Positions 34,699-44,853 of a DNA stretch of 64,000 nucleotides are shown here, one piece after another. The position numbers and the translations under genes were made by a program. The notes below the pieces were generated by a model that saw only the letters and a list, made by a program, of their open reading frames with translations, ran no database searches and was not told the origin of the DNA. Every line of letters starts with the position of its first letter. Within the stretch, counting starts at the first letter, position 1. Origin of the DNA: Planctomycetota bacterium (lineage in GTDB: Bacteria; Planctomycetota; UBA1135; GCA-002686595); assembly GCA_002862085.1 (NCBI GenBank), contig PKCK01000061.1:109159-173158 (forward strand), read 5' to 3'.

Positions 34699-34776
34699 GC
34701 GGCGCGCGAACGGGGAGCCGGCCGGGCCCTGCCCGACCGACCCTCTCCCCGGATCCACAGCGCACCGCGTCGCGGC

Positions 34777-36777
<2,001 letters not shown>

Positions 36778-36957
36778 TCCCGCGCTCCCTTGGTGTGTCT
36801 TCGGCCCCTCCGGACCCGGTGGCGGTCGCCTGCGCCGACGTACTCCGGGCAGACGAGGCGGCCGATCCAGTGGACCGGCCCCCGTGGGTTGTGAGATCCG
36901 GCCGCGCGGGGTGTTCCATCCACCCCGCCGGCCGGCGGTCGTCGAACCGGGCGCCGC

Positions 36958-38163
36958 TCAGGCGGCGGGGTTCTCGATGAGCATCGCGATGCCCTGGCCG
37001 CCGCCGATGCAGGCGGAGGCGACGCCGAACTTCTTGCCGCTGCGGCGAAGCTGGTAGAGCAGCGTCAGGATCAGGCGCGTGCCGGTGGCACCCAGCGGAT
37101 GGCCGAGGCTGATGGCGCCGCCGTTGACGTTGCACTTGTCGCGGTCGAGGCCGAGCTCCTTCTCACAGCCCAGGTACTGAGCTGAGAAGGCCTCGTTGAT
37201 CTCGTAGTAGTCGATGTCGTCCGTCGACATGCCGGCGTCGGCCAGCAGCTTCTGGATCGCCGGGACCGGGCCGATGCCCATCTCGGTCGGATCGACGCCG
37301 ACGTAGCTGTAGCCGCGCACGACGCCCATGACGTCGAGGCCGTCGGTGCTGGCGCGCTCGGCGGTGGTGCAGACGACCGAGGCCGCGCCGTCGACGATGC
37401 CGCTCGCGTTACCGGCAGTGACCGTACCTTCCTTGCCGAAGGCGGCGCGCAGCTTCGCGAGACCTTCGATCGTGGTGTCCGGCTTGATGTGGTCGTCCGT
37501 GTCGATCGTGATGTCGCCGCGCTTATTCGGGATCACGATGGGCGCGATCTCCTCGGCGAAGCGGCCGCTCTGGACGGCCTCCGCGCCGAGCCTGTGGCTG
37601 CGGAGGGCGAACTCGTCCTGCTCCTCACGAGTGATACCGAGGCGTCGACCGATCTTCTCGGCGGTCTGCGCCATGTAGGTGTCGCCGTAGGGGTCGTAGA
37701 GGCTCGCGAAGAGCAGGTCCTCGAGCTGCGGCTGGACGCCGAAGCGGTAACCGTCGCGGGCGCCGTGCAGGACGAAGGGCGCCTGACTCATGTTCTCCAT
37801 GCCGCCCGCGAGCACGGTGTTCGCCTCGCCGAGCTTGATGAGCTGCGCTGCGCTGACGACGGACTGGATGCCGGAGCCGCACAGTCGGTTCACCGTGAGC
37901 GCGGGGACACCCTGGGGCACGCCCGCCTTGAGGGCCACGTGGCGCGCGCCGTAGATCGCGTCGTTCGAGGTCTGCAGGGCGTTGCCGATCACCGTGTGGT
38001 CCACGGACTCGGGATCGATCTTCGCCCGCTCGAGGGCTGCCTTGGAGGAGTGTGCGGCGAGGTCGATGGCGCTGATCTTCTTCAGCTTGCCGTAGCCGGG
38101 GGTACCGGAGTACTCGGCCATGGGCGTGCGCGCCCCGCCGACGATGACGACGTCCTGAGTCAT
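36958..38163 (-). CDS. acetyl-CoA acetyltransferase (thiolase)
   Basis: A 401-residue thiolase. The acyl-accepting Cys95 (NRLCGSGIQS), His355 (GAISLGHPLGATG) and Cys385 (ASACIGGGQG) are all in place. It condenses two acetyl-CoA or cleaves 3-ketoacyl-CoA. With the crotonase 201 bases upstream and a second thiolase at the head of the cluster it belongs to an acyl-CoA interconversion unit. The N-terminus VIVGGARTPMAEYSGTPGYGKLKKI has an insert of about ten residues relative to common thiolases. Confidence 0.92.
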   Translation of the reverse strand: MTQDVVIVGGARTPMAEYSGTPGYGKLKKISAIDLAAHSSKAALERAKIDPESVDHTVIGNALQTSNDAIYGARHVALKAGVPQGVPALTVNRLCGSGIQSVVSAAQLIKLGEANTVLAGGMENMSQAPFVLHGARDGYRFGVQPQLEDLLFASLYDPYGDTYMAQTAEKIGRRLGITREEQDEFALRSHRLGAEAVQSGRFAEEIAPIVIPNKRGDITIDTDDHIKPDTTIEGLAKLRAAFGKEGTVTAGNASGIVDGAASVVCTTAERASTDGLDVMGVVRGYSYVGVDPTEMGIGPVPAIQKLLADAGMSTDDIDYYEINEAFSAQYLGCEKELGLDRDKCNVNGGAISLGHPLGATGTRLILTLLYQLRRSGKKFGVASACIGGGQGIAMLIENPAA

Positions 38164-38364
38164 GGGATTGGGTGCCCGGTAGGGCCGGTGGGCGCCGCGG
38201 GGAGCGGCGGGGGGAGTGATCGGTGTGGCGGACCGCCGAGTGTGGGACGGCGGTCCAACAGGTCTTCAGGGGGTCGGAGAAGCCGAGCTCGTCTCGGCCG
38301 GCTCGGGCCCATCCGCTGGCGCGAACGGCGCGACGTCCCTTGCCGTCCGCCGACGCGGACGGCC

Positions 38365-39153
38365 TCACTTGCCGGTGAAGTCCGGCTTGCGCTTCTCGAG
38401 GAAGGCGGCCATGCCCTCGCGCATGTCCTCGGTCTCGGCGGCCTTGCCGAAGTACTCGGTCTCTAGGGTCTCGCCGTCGGTCTGGTCCATGTCCCAGCCG
38501 CGCAGCACGAGCTCCATGCCGAAGCGGACTGCGACGGGGCCCTTCGCGAGGATGCTCTTGAGCATCTTCGCCGTCCCCTCCTCGAGCTTCTCGGGCGAGA
38601 AGAGGCGGTTGACGACCCCGATGCGGTGAGCCTCTTCCGCCGGGAACATGTCCCCGGTGAGGATCCACTCGCGGGCGACGCCAGGGCCGGCCACGCGAGC
38701 GAGCCGCTGGCTGCCGCCGTAGCCGGGGATGATCCCGAGGCTCGTCTCGGGCAGGCCCAGCCGCGCGTTCGTCGAAGCGGTGCGCAGGGTGCACGCCAGC
38801 GCGAGTTCGCAGCCGCCGCCGAGGGCGAAGCCGTTGATCATCGCGATCGACGGCTTGCCGAGGTCCTCGAGCTTGCGGAAGACCCCCTGGCCGAAGGCCG
38901 CGAGATCGGCTGCGCCCTGGGCGTTGCCCGCCTGGGCGTGCAGCTCGCCGATGTCGGCGCCGGCGACGAAGGCCTTCTCCCCCGCGCCGGTCAGCACGAG
39001 CGCCCTCACCGAGTCGTCGGCCCTGGCGGCGTCGAAGGCCGCCCCCAGCTCGGTGATCGTCTGATGGTTGAGAGCGTTCATCTTGTCCGGGCGGTTGATG
39101 GTCACCCGGCAGACGCCCCCGTCGACGGAGTAGAGGATGTTCTCGTAGCTCAC
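38365..39153 (-). CDS. enoyl-CoA hydratase (crotonase)
   Basis: A 262-residue crotonase-fold enzyme. The two catalytic glutamates Glu116 (GGGCELALAC) and Glu136 (GLPETSLGIIPG) are 20 residues apart as in the classical hydratase, and the oxyanion-hole loop FVAGADIGEL is present. It hydrates crotonyl-CoA and longer enoyl-CoA. It starts 17 bases after the stop of the small cyclophilin gene, so the four genes from the lead thiolase to here are closely linked. Confidence 0.92.
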   Translation of the reverse strand: MSYENILYSVDGGVCRVTINRPDKMNALNHQTITELGAAFDAARADDSVRALVLTGAGEKAFVAGADIGELHAQAGNAQGAADLAAFGQGVFRKLEDLGKPSIAMINGFALGGGCELALACTLRTASTNARLGLPETSLGIIPGYGGSQRLARVAGPGVAREWILTGDMFPAEEAHRIGVVNRLFSPEKLEEGTAKMLKSILAKGPVAVRFGMELVLRGWDMDQTDGETLETEYFGKAAETEDMREGMAAFLEKRKPDFTGK

Positions 39154-39170
39154 GGCTGCTCCCCTGGCGC

Positions 39171-39674
39171 TCAGGCGCCAGCCTCCTCGACGACGGTCGC
39201 CTTGGTGATGGCGACCGGCTCCACCGGGGTCGAGCCCTCACCGCCAGGCACGGTGGCCGCGCCGGCGATCTCGTCGAGGACGTCGAAGCCCTCGACCAGC
39301 TTCCCGAAGACCGTGTACTGCCCGTCGAGGAAGCCAGCCTCGCCGTGGACGACGAAGAACTGGCTGCCCGCCGAATTCGGATCGCTCGAACGAGCCATCG
39401 AGAGGATGCCTCGCTCGTGGTGCACCTGGTTGAACTCGGCGTCGACCGTCCAGCCGGGACCGCCGGTTCCCCAGCCGCCCTCATCGGCCTTCGTCTTCGG
39501 GCAACCGCCCTGGATCATGAAGCCGGGGATGACGCGGTGGAATCGGGTGCCGTCGTAGAAGCCGTCGCTGCTGAGCTTGACGAAGTTCTCGACGTGCTTC
39601 GGCGCAACGTCCGGCATCAGCTCGACGAGCATGTCTCCGGCGGTCGTCTCGAGGCGGACGCGGGGGGCGGTCAT
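39171..39674 (-). CDS. cyclophilin-type peptidyl-prolyl isomerase
   Basis: A 167-residue minimal cyclophilin without signal peptide, so cytoplasmic. Conserved core: FHRVIPGFMIQGG with the catalytic Arg, MARSSDPNSAGSQFFVV, and LDGQYTVFGKLVEG. Starts 32 bases after the larger exported cyclophilin. Its place in an acyl-CoA operon is unexplained; co-folding of the enzymes is a guess. Confidence 0.92.
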   Translation of the reverse strand: MTAPRVRLETTAGDMLVELMPDVAPKHVENFVKLSSDGFYDGTRFHRVIPGFMIQGGCPKTKADEGGWGTGGPGWTVDAEFNQVHHERGILSMARSSDPNSAGSQFFVVHGEAGFLDGQYTVFGKLVEGFDVLDEIAGAATVPGGEGSTPVEPVAITKATVVEEAGA

Positions 39675-39706
39675 GGGTCTTTGTGGTTGCTGGAGGGTGC
39701 GGAGGA

Positions 39707-40738
39707 TCAGCGGTCGCTGGCGGGCCTCGTGCGAGACGCCTTGACCACGAGGGCGCGGAGGATCTCCTTGCCCGGGTTGGGTTCGTCGCACACTGTCGAC
39801 ACGCGCGGATCTCGCGGGTTGAGCGGCAGGCGGGCGCGCATCAGACGCTCGAGGAGTTCGTAATGCACGGAGACTCCGTCGACGATGCCGTCGACCGCGT
39901 CCATGCCGCTGACGACGCGGCCGTACGCGCTGTACTTCCCGTCGAGGTGGCGCGACGCGCGGTGGACGATGAAGAACTCGCTCGATGCGGAGTTGACGTC
40001 GCTGCCGAGACGTGCTGCGGACAGGACTCCGGCTTCGTGGGGTCGCTGGCTGAACTCGGCGTCCACCTTGCGCGGGGCCGGCTTGCCGTCCTTCGCGCGG
40101 CCGCCCTGGACCATGAAGGACGGGATGACGCGGTGGAACGGCGACCCGTCGTAGAAGCCCGACGCGCACAGATCGAGGAAGTTGCGCACGTGGTTCGGCG
40201 CCACGTCGGGCCAGAGCTCGAGCCAGATCACGCCATCGGTGGTCTCCAGCACGACCTGGTAGTTCGCGAGCTGCTCCTCGGGCAGCGCCATGAAGTCGAT
40301 GCCGCTCTCGGGGAGGCCGAGGAAGATCACCTCGGTGGCGTCGGCGTCCTGGCCGTAGGCGACGCGGAAGTCCCGCAGGTCGTCACCCATGCGCTCCTCG
40401 AGGAGCGGCGCGAGATCCACGATCGTCTCGATCGACTGGCCGGGCTGCAGGCGCAGCTCGACGTCGCTGCCGCGGCGCGAGAGGGGCTTGCCGTCCAGGA
40501 GCCACGACGCCGGCGTCAGCGCGTCCGCGGAGACGACCGTCGCCTTCGCGGCGTCGGCCTGGACGCTGAACGCGACCTCGAAGGGCTCGCCCTCGATGTA
40601 GAGCGCGGGCGCGGAGGCGCTGAACGTCGCCTTCCCGTCATCTTCCTGGGGCGTGATGAAGGAGCCACCCTCCGAGACGGCGGCGAGGAGCCCGAGGGAG
40701 ATGAGCCCCCCCAACGGCGCGACGGCTGCGAACCTCAT
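39707..40738 (-). CDS. exported cyclophilin with N-terminal beta domain
   Basis: A 343-residue protein whose ATG overlaps the stop of the dehydrogenase by 4 bases. Residues 1-30 are a signal sequence (FAAVAPLGGLISLGLLAAV), then a ~140-residue beta-rich domain (EGEPFEVAFSVQADAAKATVV), then a cyclophilin domain (~165-320) with FHRVIPSFMVQGG and ASSEFFIVH. The standard GSQFF is replaced by ASSEFF. It should act in the periplasm, unlike its small paralogue next door. The N-terminal part has no family that I recognise. Confidence 0.88.
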   Translation of the reverse strand: MRFAAVAPLGGLISLGLLAAVSEGGSFITPQEDDGKATFSASAPALYIEGEPFEVAFSVQADAAKATVVSADALTPASWLLDGKPLSRRGSDVELRLQPGQSIETIVDLAPLLEERMGDDLRDFRVAYGQDADATEVIFLGLPESGIDFMALPEEQLANYQVVLETTDGVIWLELWPDVAPNHVRNFLDLCASGFYDGSPFHRVIPSFMVQGGRAKDGKPAPRKVDAEFSQRPHEAGVLSAARLGSDVNSASSEFFIVHRASRHLDGKYSAYGRVVSGMDAVDGIVDGVSVHYELLERLMRARLPLNPRDPRVSTVCDEPNPGKEILRALVVKASRTRPASDR

Positions 40739-41628
40739 GCCTTCTTGTCCCCGTCCCACTTGTAGTAGCCCTCGCCCGTCTTGCGGCCGAGCTTGCCTTC
40801 CGCGACCAGGCGCTCGAGAGAGGCCGGGACCTTGAAGGCCGGCTCGCCGGGGTAACGCTCGGTCCAGCCCTGCAGGATGAACAGCGTCGTGTCGAGGCCG
40901 ACGTAGTCGGTCAGCGTCAGCGGCCCCATGGGGTAGCCGCAGCCGAACTGCATGGCGGTGTCGATGTCCTCCTTGCTGGCGTCCCCGCGGTCGAGCATGT
41001 CGATCGCCTGCACCATGTACGGAACCAGAAGACGGTTGACGACGAAGCCCGGGGTGTCCTTGCAGGAGACCGGCGCCTTGCCGCAGGCGGCGCCGAAGGC
41101 GCGCGCGGCTTCGAAGACCTCGGCGTCGGTCTCGTCGGTGCGCACGACCTCGACCAGCTTCATGAGCTGGACGGGGTTGAAGAAGTGCAGGCCGACGAAG
41201 CGCTCGGGGCGGCCCGAGGCCGCGGCCATCTCACCGATCGGGAAGGAGGAGGTGTTCGACGCGAAGATCGCCTCGGCCTTGGCGATCTCACCGAGACCCG
41301 CGAAGAGCTCCTTCTTGACGTCGAGGTTCTCGACGATCGCCTCGACGATCAGGTCGCAGTCGGCCAGGTCGCCGCGCTCGGTGGTGCCGGAGATGCGCCC
41401 GCGGGTCTCCGCGACCCAGGCGTCGGCTGCGGCCTGGTCCATCTTCCCCTTCTCGACGTTCTTGGACGCGAGCTTGGCGAGGCTGCGGTCCACGCGGCCG
41501 AGGCCCTTGTCGAGGGCTGCCTGCTCGCTCTCGAGGGCGACCACTTCACAGCCACCCTGGGCTGCGACCTGGACGATGCCGTGGCCCATGAGGCCGCATC
41601 CGACGACGCCGACTTTCTTGATCTGCAT
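40735..41628 (-). CDS. 3-hydroxyacyl-CoA (3-hydroxybutyryl-CoA) dehydrogenase
   Basis: A 297-residue NAD(P)-dependent enzyme; the start at 41628 is preferred because MQIKKVGVVGCGLMGHGI opens the Rossmann fold directly. The catalytic LHFFNPVQLMKLVEVV, SNTSSFPI and the C-terminal DTPGFVVNRLLVPYM and GYPMGPLTLTDYVGLD motifs match 3-hydroxybutyryl-CoA dehydrogenase. It sits between the lead thiolase and two cyclophilins. Together with crotonase and thiolases it completes the step set from acetoacetyl-CoA to crotonyl-CoA. Confidence 0.93.
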   Translation of the reverse strand: MQIKKVGVVGCGLMGHGIVQVAAQGGCEVVALESEQAALDKGLGRVDRSLAKLASKNVEKGKMDQAAADAWVAETRGRISGTTERGDLADCDLIVEAIVENLDVKKELFAGLGEIAKAEAIFASNTSSFPIGEMAAASGRPERFVGLHFFNPVQLMKLVEVVRTDETDAEVFEAARAFGAACGKAPVSCKDTPGFVVNRLLVPYMVQAIDMLDRGDASKEDIDTAMQFGCGYPMGPLTLTDYVGLDTTLFILQGWTERYPGEPAFKVPASLERLVAEGKLGRKTGEGYYKWDGDKKA

Positions 41629-41702
41629 GGTGCTTGGTGCCTGATGCGCGGCTCGTTGCCGCACGCGCTCTTGGGAATGAGTGGAAGAGGGAGAAGTCGC
41701 GG

Positions 41703-42923
41703 TCAGAGCCCGGTGCGGTCGAAGGCGACCGAGAGGCCCATTCCGCCGGAGATGCAGAGGGTCGCGAGCCCGTGCTCGCCCCCCCTGCGTCGGAGTTCGT
41801 GGAGCATCGTCGTGACGATGCGCGCGCCGGTGGCGCCGATGGGGTGACCGAGGGCGATGGCCCCGCCGTTCACGTTCAGCCGGTCGTGATCGAGACCGAG
41901 CTCGCGGTCGCAGGCGAGGACCTGGGCCGCGAAGGCCTCGTTCAGCTCGACGAGGTCGTATTCGGCTGCCCGGCGGCCGGTCCGCGCTTCGAGGAGAGCG
42001 CAGGCGGGGACCGGACCGAGGCCCATGCGCCGGGGGTCGACACCCGACTGCGCGTTCTCGCCGACGAAGGCCAGGGGCGTCCAGCCGTTCTGCTCGCAGG
42101 CGGCCTCGGAGGCGAGGACGATCGCGCAGGCGCCATCGGTGATCCCGCTGGCGTTGCCCGGGCTCACCGTCCCCGCGCCTTCGAACTTCGCGCCGAAGAC
42201 CGCGGGGAGCTTGGCCATCTTCGCCATGTCGGCGTCGGGCCGGACGTGCTCATCGGCCTCCACGACGATGTCGCCCTTTCGATGCGACACCGTGACAGGC
42301 GCGAGCTCGTCGGCGAAGCGCTTCGCTTCGATCGCCGCGCCGGCCTTGCGCTGGCTCGCCACCGCGAAGGCGTCCTGCTCGTCGCGAGTGATCCCGAGGT
42401 CCTGAGCGAGCCCCTCGGCGGTCTCCCCCATCACCATGTCCGCCAGCGGGCAGACGAAGCCGTCCTTGTACATCGCGTCCACCACCGGCGCGTGGCCGAG
42501 GCGGTAGCCGCGCCGCATCTGGGGCAGCAGGAAAGGGAGACCACTCATGGACTCCGTGCCGCCCACCAGGGCCACCTCGATGTCACCACGGCGGATCGCC
42601 TCGGCCCCGAGCACGATCGTCTTCAGGCCCGACCCGCAGGCCATGTTGATGGTCGTGGCGCACGTGGTCTCCGGCACTCCGGCCCGCACCGAGACCTGGC
42701 GCGCGACGTTGGGGCCGCCGCCGGCCTGTCGGCCGTTGCCGAGGTACACCTCGCCGACGAGGTCCGGCGCGACGCCGCCCGCGGAGAGGGCCGCCTCGGC
42801 GGCGACCACACCCAGGTCGGCGGCCGAGAGCTCGGCGAAGGAGCCCATGTACTTCCCGATCGGGGTGCGCTTCGCCGCGACCACCGCCACGCGGCCGCGG
42901 GAGGAATCGGAGTCTTGGGCCAT
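41703..42923 (-). CDS. acetyl-CoA C-acyltransferase (thiolase), first gene of the operon
   Basis: A 406-residue thiolase with the start at 42923. Catalytic Cys96 (NMACGSGLKT), His360 (GAIALGHPIGATG) and Cys390 (TLCISGGMG) are present. It is a paralogue of the second thiolase five genes downstream, from which it differs in the N-terminus. Head gene of the reverse-strand cluster; a good promoter lies about 70 bases upstream. Confidence 0.93.
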   Translation of the reverse strand: MAQDSDSSRGRVAVVAAKRTPIGKYMGSFAELSAADLGVVAAEAALSAGGVAPDLVGEVYLGNGRQAGGGPNVARQVSVRAGVPETTCATTINMACGSGLKTIVLGAEAIRRGDIEVALVGGTESMSGLPFLLPQMRRGYRLGHAPVVDAMYKDGFVCPLADMVMGETAEGLAQDLGITRDEQDAFAVASQRKAGAAIEAKRFADELAPVTVSHRKGDIVVEADEHVRPDADMAKMAKLPAVFGAKFEGAGTVSPGNASGITDGACAIVLASEAACEQNGWTPLAFVGENAQSGVDPRRMGLGPVPACALLEARTGRRAAEYDLVELNEAFAAQVLACDRELGLDHDRLNVNGGAIALGHPIGATGARIVTTMLHELRRRGGEHGLATLCISGGMGLSVAFDRTGL

Positions 42924-42990
42924 GGGGAGCGAGGGGCCGAGGAGCGAGAGGGGGGCGGGGAGCGATCCTCCGCCGGAGAAATGGGCAACG

Positions 42991-43019
42991 AGAATAAGAA
43001 CAGCGGGCTCGTGCGGCAA
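42991..43019 (-). promoter_or_regulatory. candidate promoter of the thiolase operon
   Basis: On the reverse strand TTGCCG (43019-43014) and TATTCT (42996-42991) are exactly 17 bases apart, 68 bases before the ATG at 42923. The surrounding spacer has a local fall in GC content. This is the best sigma-70-like pair seen in the window. Confidence 0.55.
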
Positions 43020-43174
43020 TCCGCCGAAGGGCAGACGCCTCCCGAGCCTGCCCGCCCTGGAGAGAGCGGTTCCCGGCTTCTGGTGCCCTCCGGCGGCTGT
43101 TTTGTCGATTCTCCGAACGGATCTTGGGGGTCGTGAGCATCGCTCTGGCGCCGCCCGTCGGATGACAGGGAGCC

Positions 43175-44011
43175 ATGGGCGATCCCCTCCGCGACGCGAA
43201 GGCGCAAGCCGCGAAGCTCTCGAGCCCGTCGGCCGACACCGTGGCCGAGGCCAAGGACGCCTTGCGCCGCCTCGGTGAGCACGGGATCGCCGCCCTCGAG
43301 CAGGCAGCCGAGCAGGACGAGGTCCGCCTGAGGGCCCGGGCGCGCCAGTTCCTCGGGGAGCTCCGGCGCGATCACGGGCTCGCGGTCCTCGCCGGAGTCC
43401 TGGACGGCCCGACGAGTGACGGGCTCCTGATCGAGGGGCTCTTCGCCATCGACGAGGTCCTCGGTCATGGACTGCGCGAGGCGGCGGAGGGCAACCTGGA
43501 GCGCTGGGGCCGTGAGCTGGCTCGCGAGCTACCGCGCCGCCCCACCTCCCACGACGTCGCGGAGGGCCTCCGCGCGGTCCTCGGGCTCCGAGGCGGCCTG
43601 AGGGGAGCCGAGGAGGACTTCCACCACGCAGACCACGTCTCGCTCGGCCTGACCGCCACCACCGGCGTCGGTCTCCCCCTGACGCTCAGCGCGATCTACG
43701 CGGACGTCGCGCGTCGCGCCGGTCACGAAGCGGGCCTCCTCCCGTTCCCCGGCCACGTTCTGCTGGGCGTGGGGCCGGCGGAGTCGATGGTGATCGTCGA
43801 TCCGTTCTCCAGGGGCGCGCTGGTCTCCCAGGAAGCGTCCCTCGCGCGCCTCCTGGCCCTGGCCGCCCCGCCGAGCCCCGCATGGCTGCTGCCGGCGGAG
43901 GACAGGTCGATGGTCCTGCGACACACGCGCAACCTCGCCGCCGCGCTCGAGCGACACGGTCGGTACGGCCTCGCCCGCGCGGTGATCGAGCTCGCGGACG
44001 ATTCCGCCTGA
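43175..44011 (+). CDS. SirB1/transglutaminase-like domain protein
   Basis: A 278-residue protein. Residues 1-110 are alpha-helical (HEAT-like pairs), and ~120-200 have the SirB1/Transglut_core2 pattern: GLTATTGVGLPLTLSAIYADVARRAGHEAGLLPFPGHVLLGVG. As in SirB1 the catalytic Cys of true transglutaminases is not obvious, so it may be a binding or scaffold protein. Divergent from the thiolase operon and followed by a LON-domain gene after 133 bases. Confidence 0.8.
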   Translation: MGDPLRDAKAQAAKLSSPSADTVAEAKDALRRLGEHGIAALEQAAEQDEVRLRARARQFLGELRRDHGLAVLAGVLDGPTSDGLLIEGLFAIDEVLGHGLREAAEGNLERWGRELARELPRRPTSHDVAEGLRAVLGLRGGLRGAEEDFHHADHVSLGLTATTGVGLPLTLSAIYADVARRAGHEAGLLPFPGHVLLGVGPAESMVIVDPFSRGALVSQEASLARLLALAAPPSPAWLLPAEDRSMVLRHTRNLAAALERHGRYGLARAVIELADDSA

Positions 44012-44144
44012 GCGGCGCGAGGCCGCGTCCGGACGGCCCACGGCTCCTCGACGGCAAGTCGACCCTCGGATCCAGCCTCGAGAGGTCTATCCTCTGGCGA
44101 GACGCGCCGCGCCCGCGGCGCCTGCGCACCGGAGCGAGCCGCCC

Positions 44145-44789
44145 TTGTCGACCAAGATCCCTGACGTCTGGCCTCCCGAGGAGGACCCCCGCCCCGGAGT
44201 GGTGGTGCCGCTCTTCCCGCTGCGCGGGGTGTTCCTGCTCCCACGGCAGATCCTGCCGCTGCACGTGTTCGAAGAGCGCTATCGCCAGATGATCGACGAC
44301 GTGTTGGACGGCCAGGGCCGGCTCGCCATGGGCACGGTGCTCGAGGGCGAGAAGACGTCGAGCGACGGCGCCGAGGAGCGTCCACCGCGCGTGCTGCACA
44401 TCACCGGCGTGGGCGAGATCGCCCGGCACGAGCGCATGCCGGACGGCCGCTACTACATCTGGCTCTTCGGCATCGGACGGTACGACCTCGAAGAGGTCGC
44501 TTCCGACCGCCTCTATCGCAAGGTCAGAGTGCGTCCGATGGAGCAGGTCCCTCTTCCGGGCATGGGTGAGGAGCTCGGCGTCGCGCTGACCACTGCTCTC
44601 CAGAGCCGGAGCGAGGAGCCGCTGGAGCTGCCGGAGGACGTGCCCGTTGAGCTCCTCGCCGACGCCCTCGTCCAGAAGCTCCATCTCCCCCAGTCGGCGA
44701 TGGAGCCGATCTTCACCGAGCCAGACGTCGCCCGACGCGCGCGGATGGTCCTGAAGGCCCACGAGGCCTTCCCGCCGCCTGAACTCTGA
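44145..44789 (+). CDS. LON substrate-binding-domain protein without protease
   Basis: A 214-residue protein with a TTG start. It matches the N-terminal LON domain: VPLFPLRGVFLLPRQILPLHVFEERYRQMI, a long acidic insert, then LHITGVGEIARHERMPDGRYYIWLFGIGRYDLEEV. No AAA or protease part follows, as in other stand-alone LON-domain proteins whose role is unknown (some are E3- or chaperone-linked in eukaryotes). Cytoplasmic. The YdeP-type molybdoprotein starts 64 bases later and may be in the same transcript. Confidence 0.88.
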   Translation: MSTKIPDVWPPEEDPRPGVVVPLFPLRGVFLLPRQILPLHVFEERYRQMIDDVLDGQGRLAMGTVLEGEKTSSDGAEERPPRVLHITGVGEIARHERMPDGRYYIWLFGIGRYDLEEVASDRLYRKVRVRPMEQVPLPGMGEELGVALTTALQSRSEEPLELPEDVPVELLADALVQKLHLPQSAMEPIFTEPDVARRARMVLKAHEAFPPPEL

Positions 44790-44853
44790 GCTCCTCCGCC
44801 CTCGGATCGGGCTCTCGCGTGCACCGCCGCCACCGATCCACGACACTGGCGCC

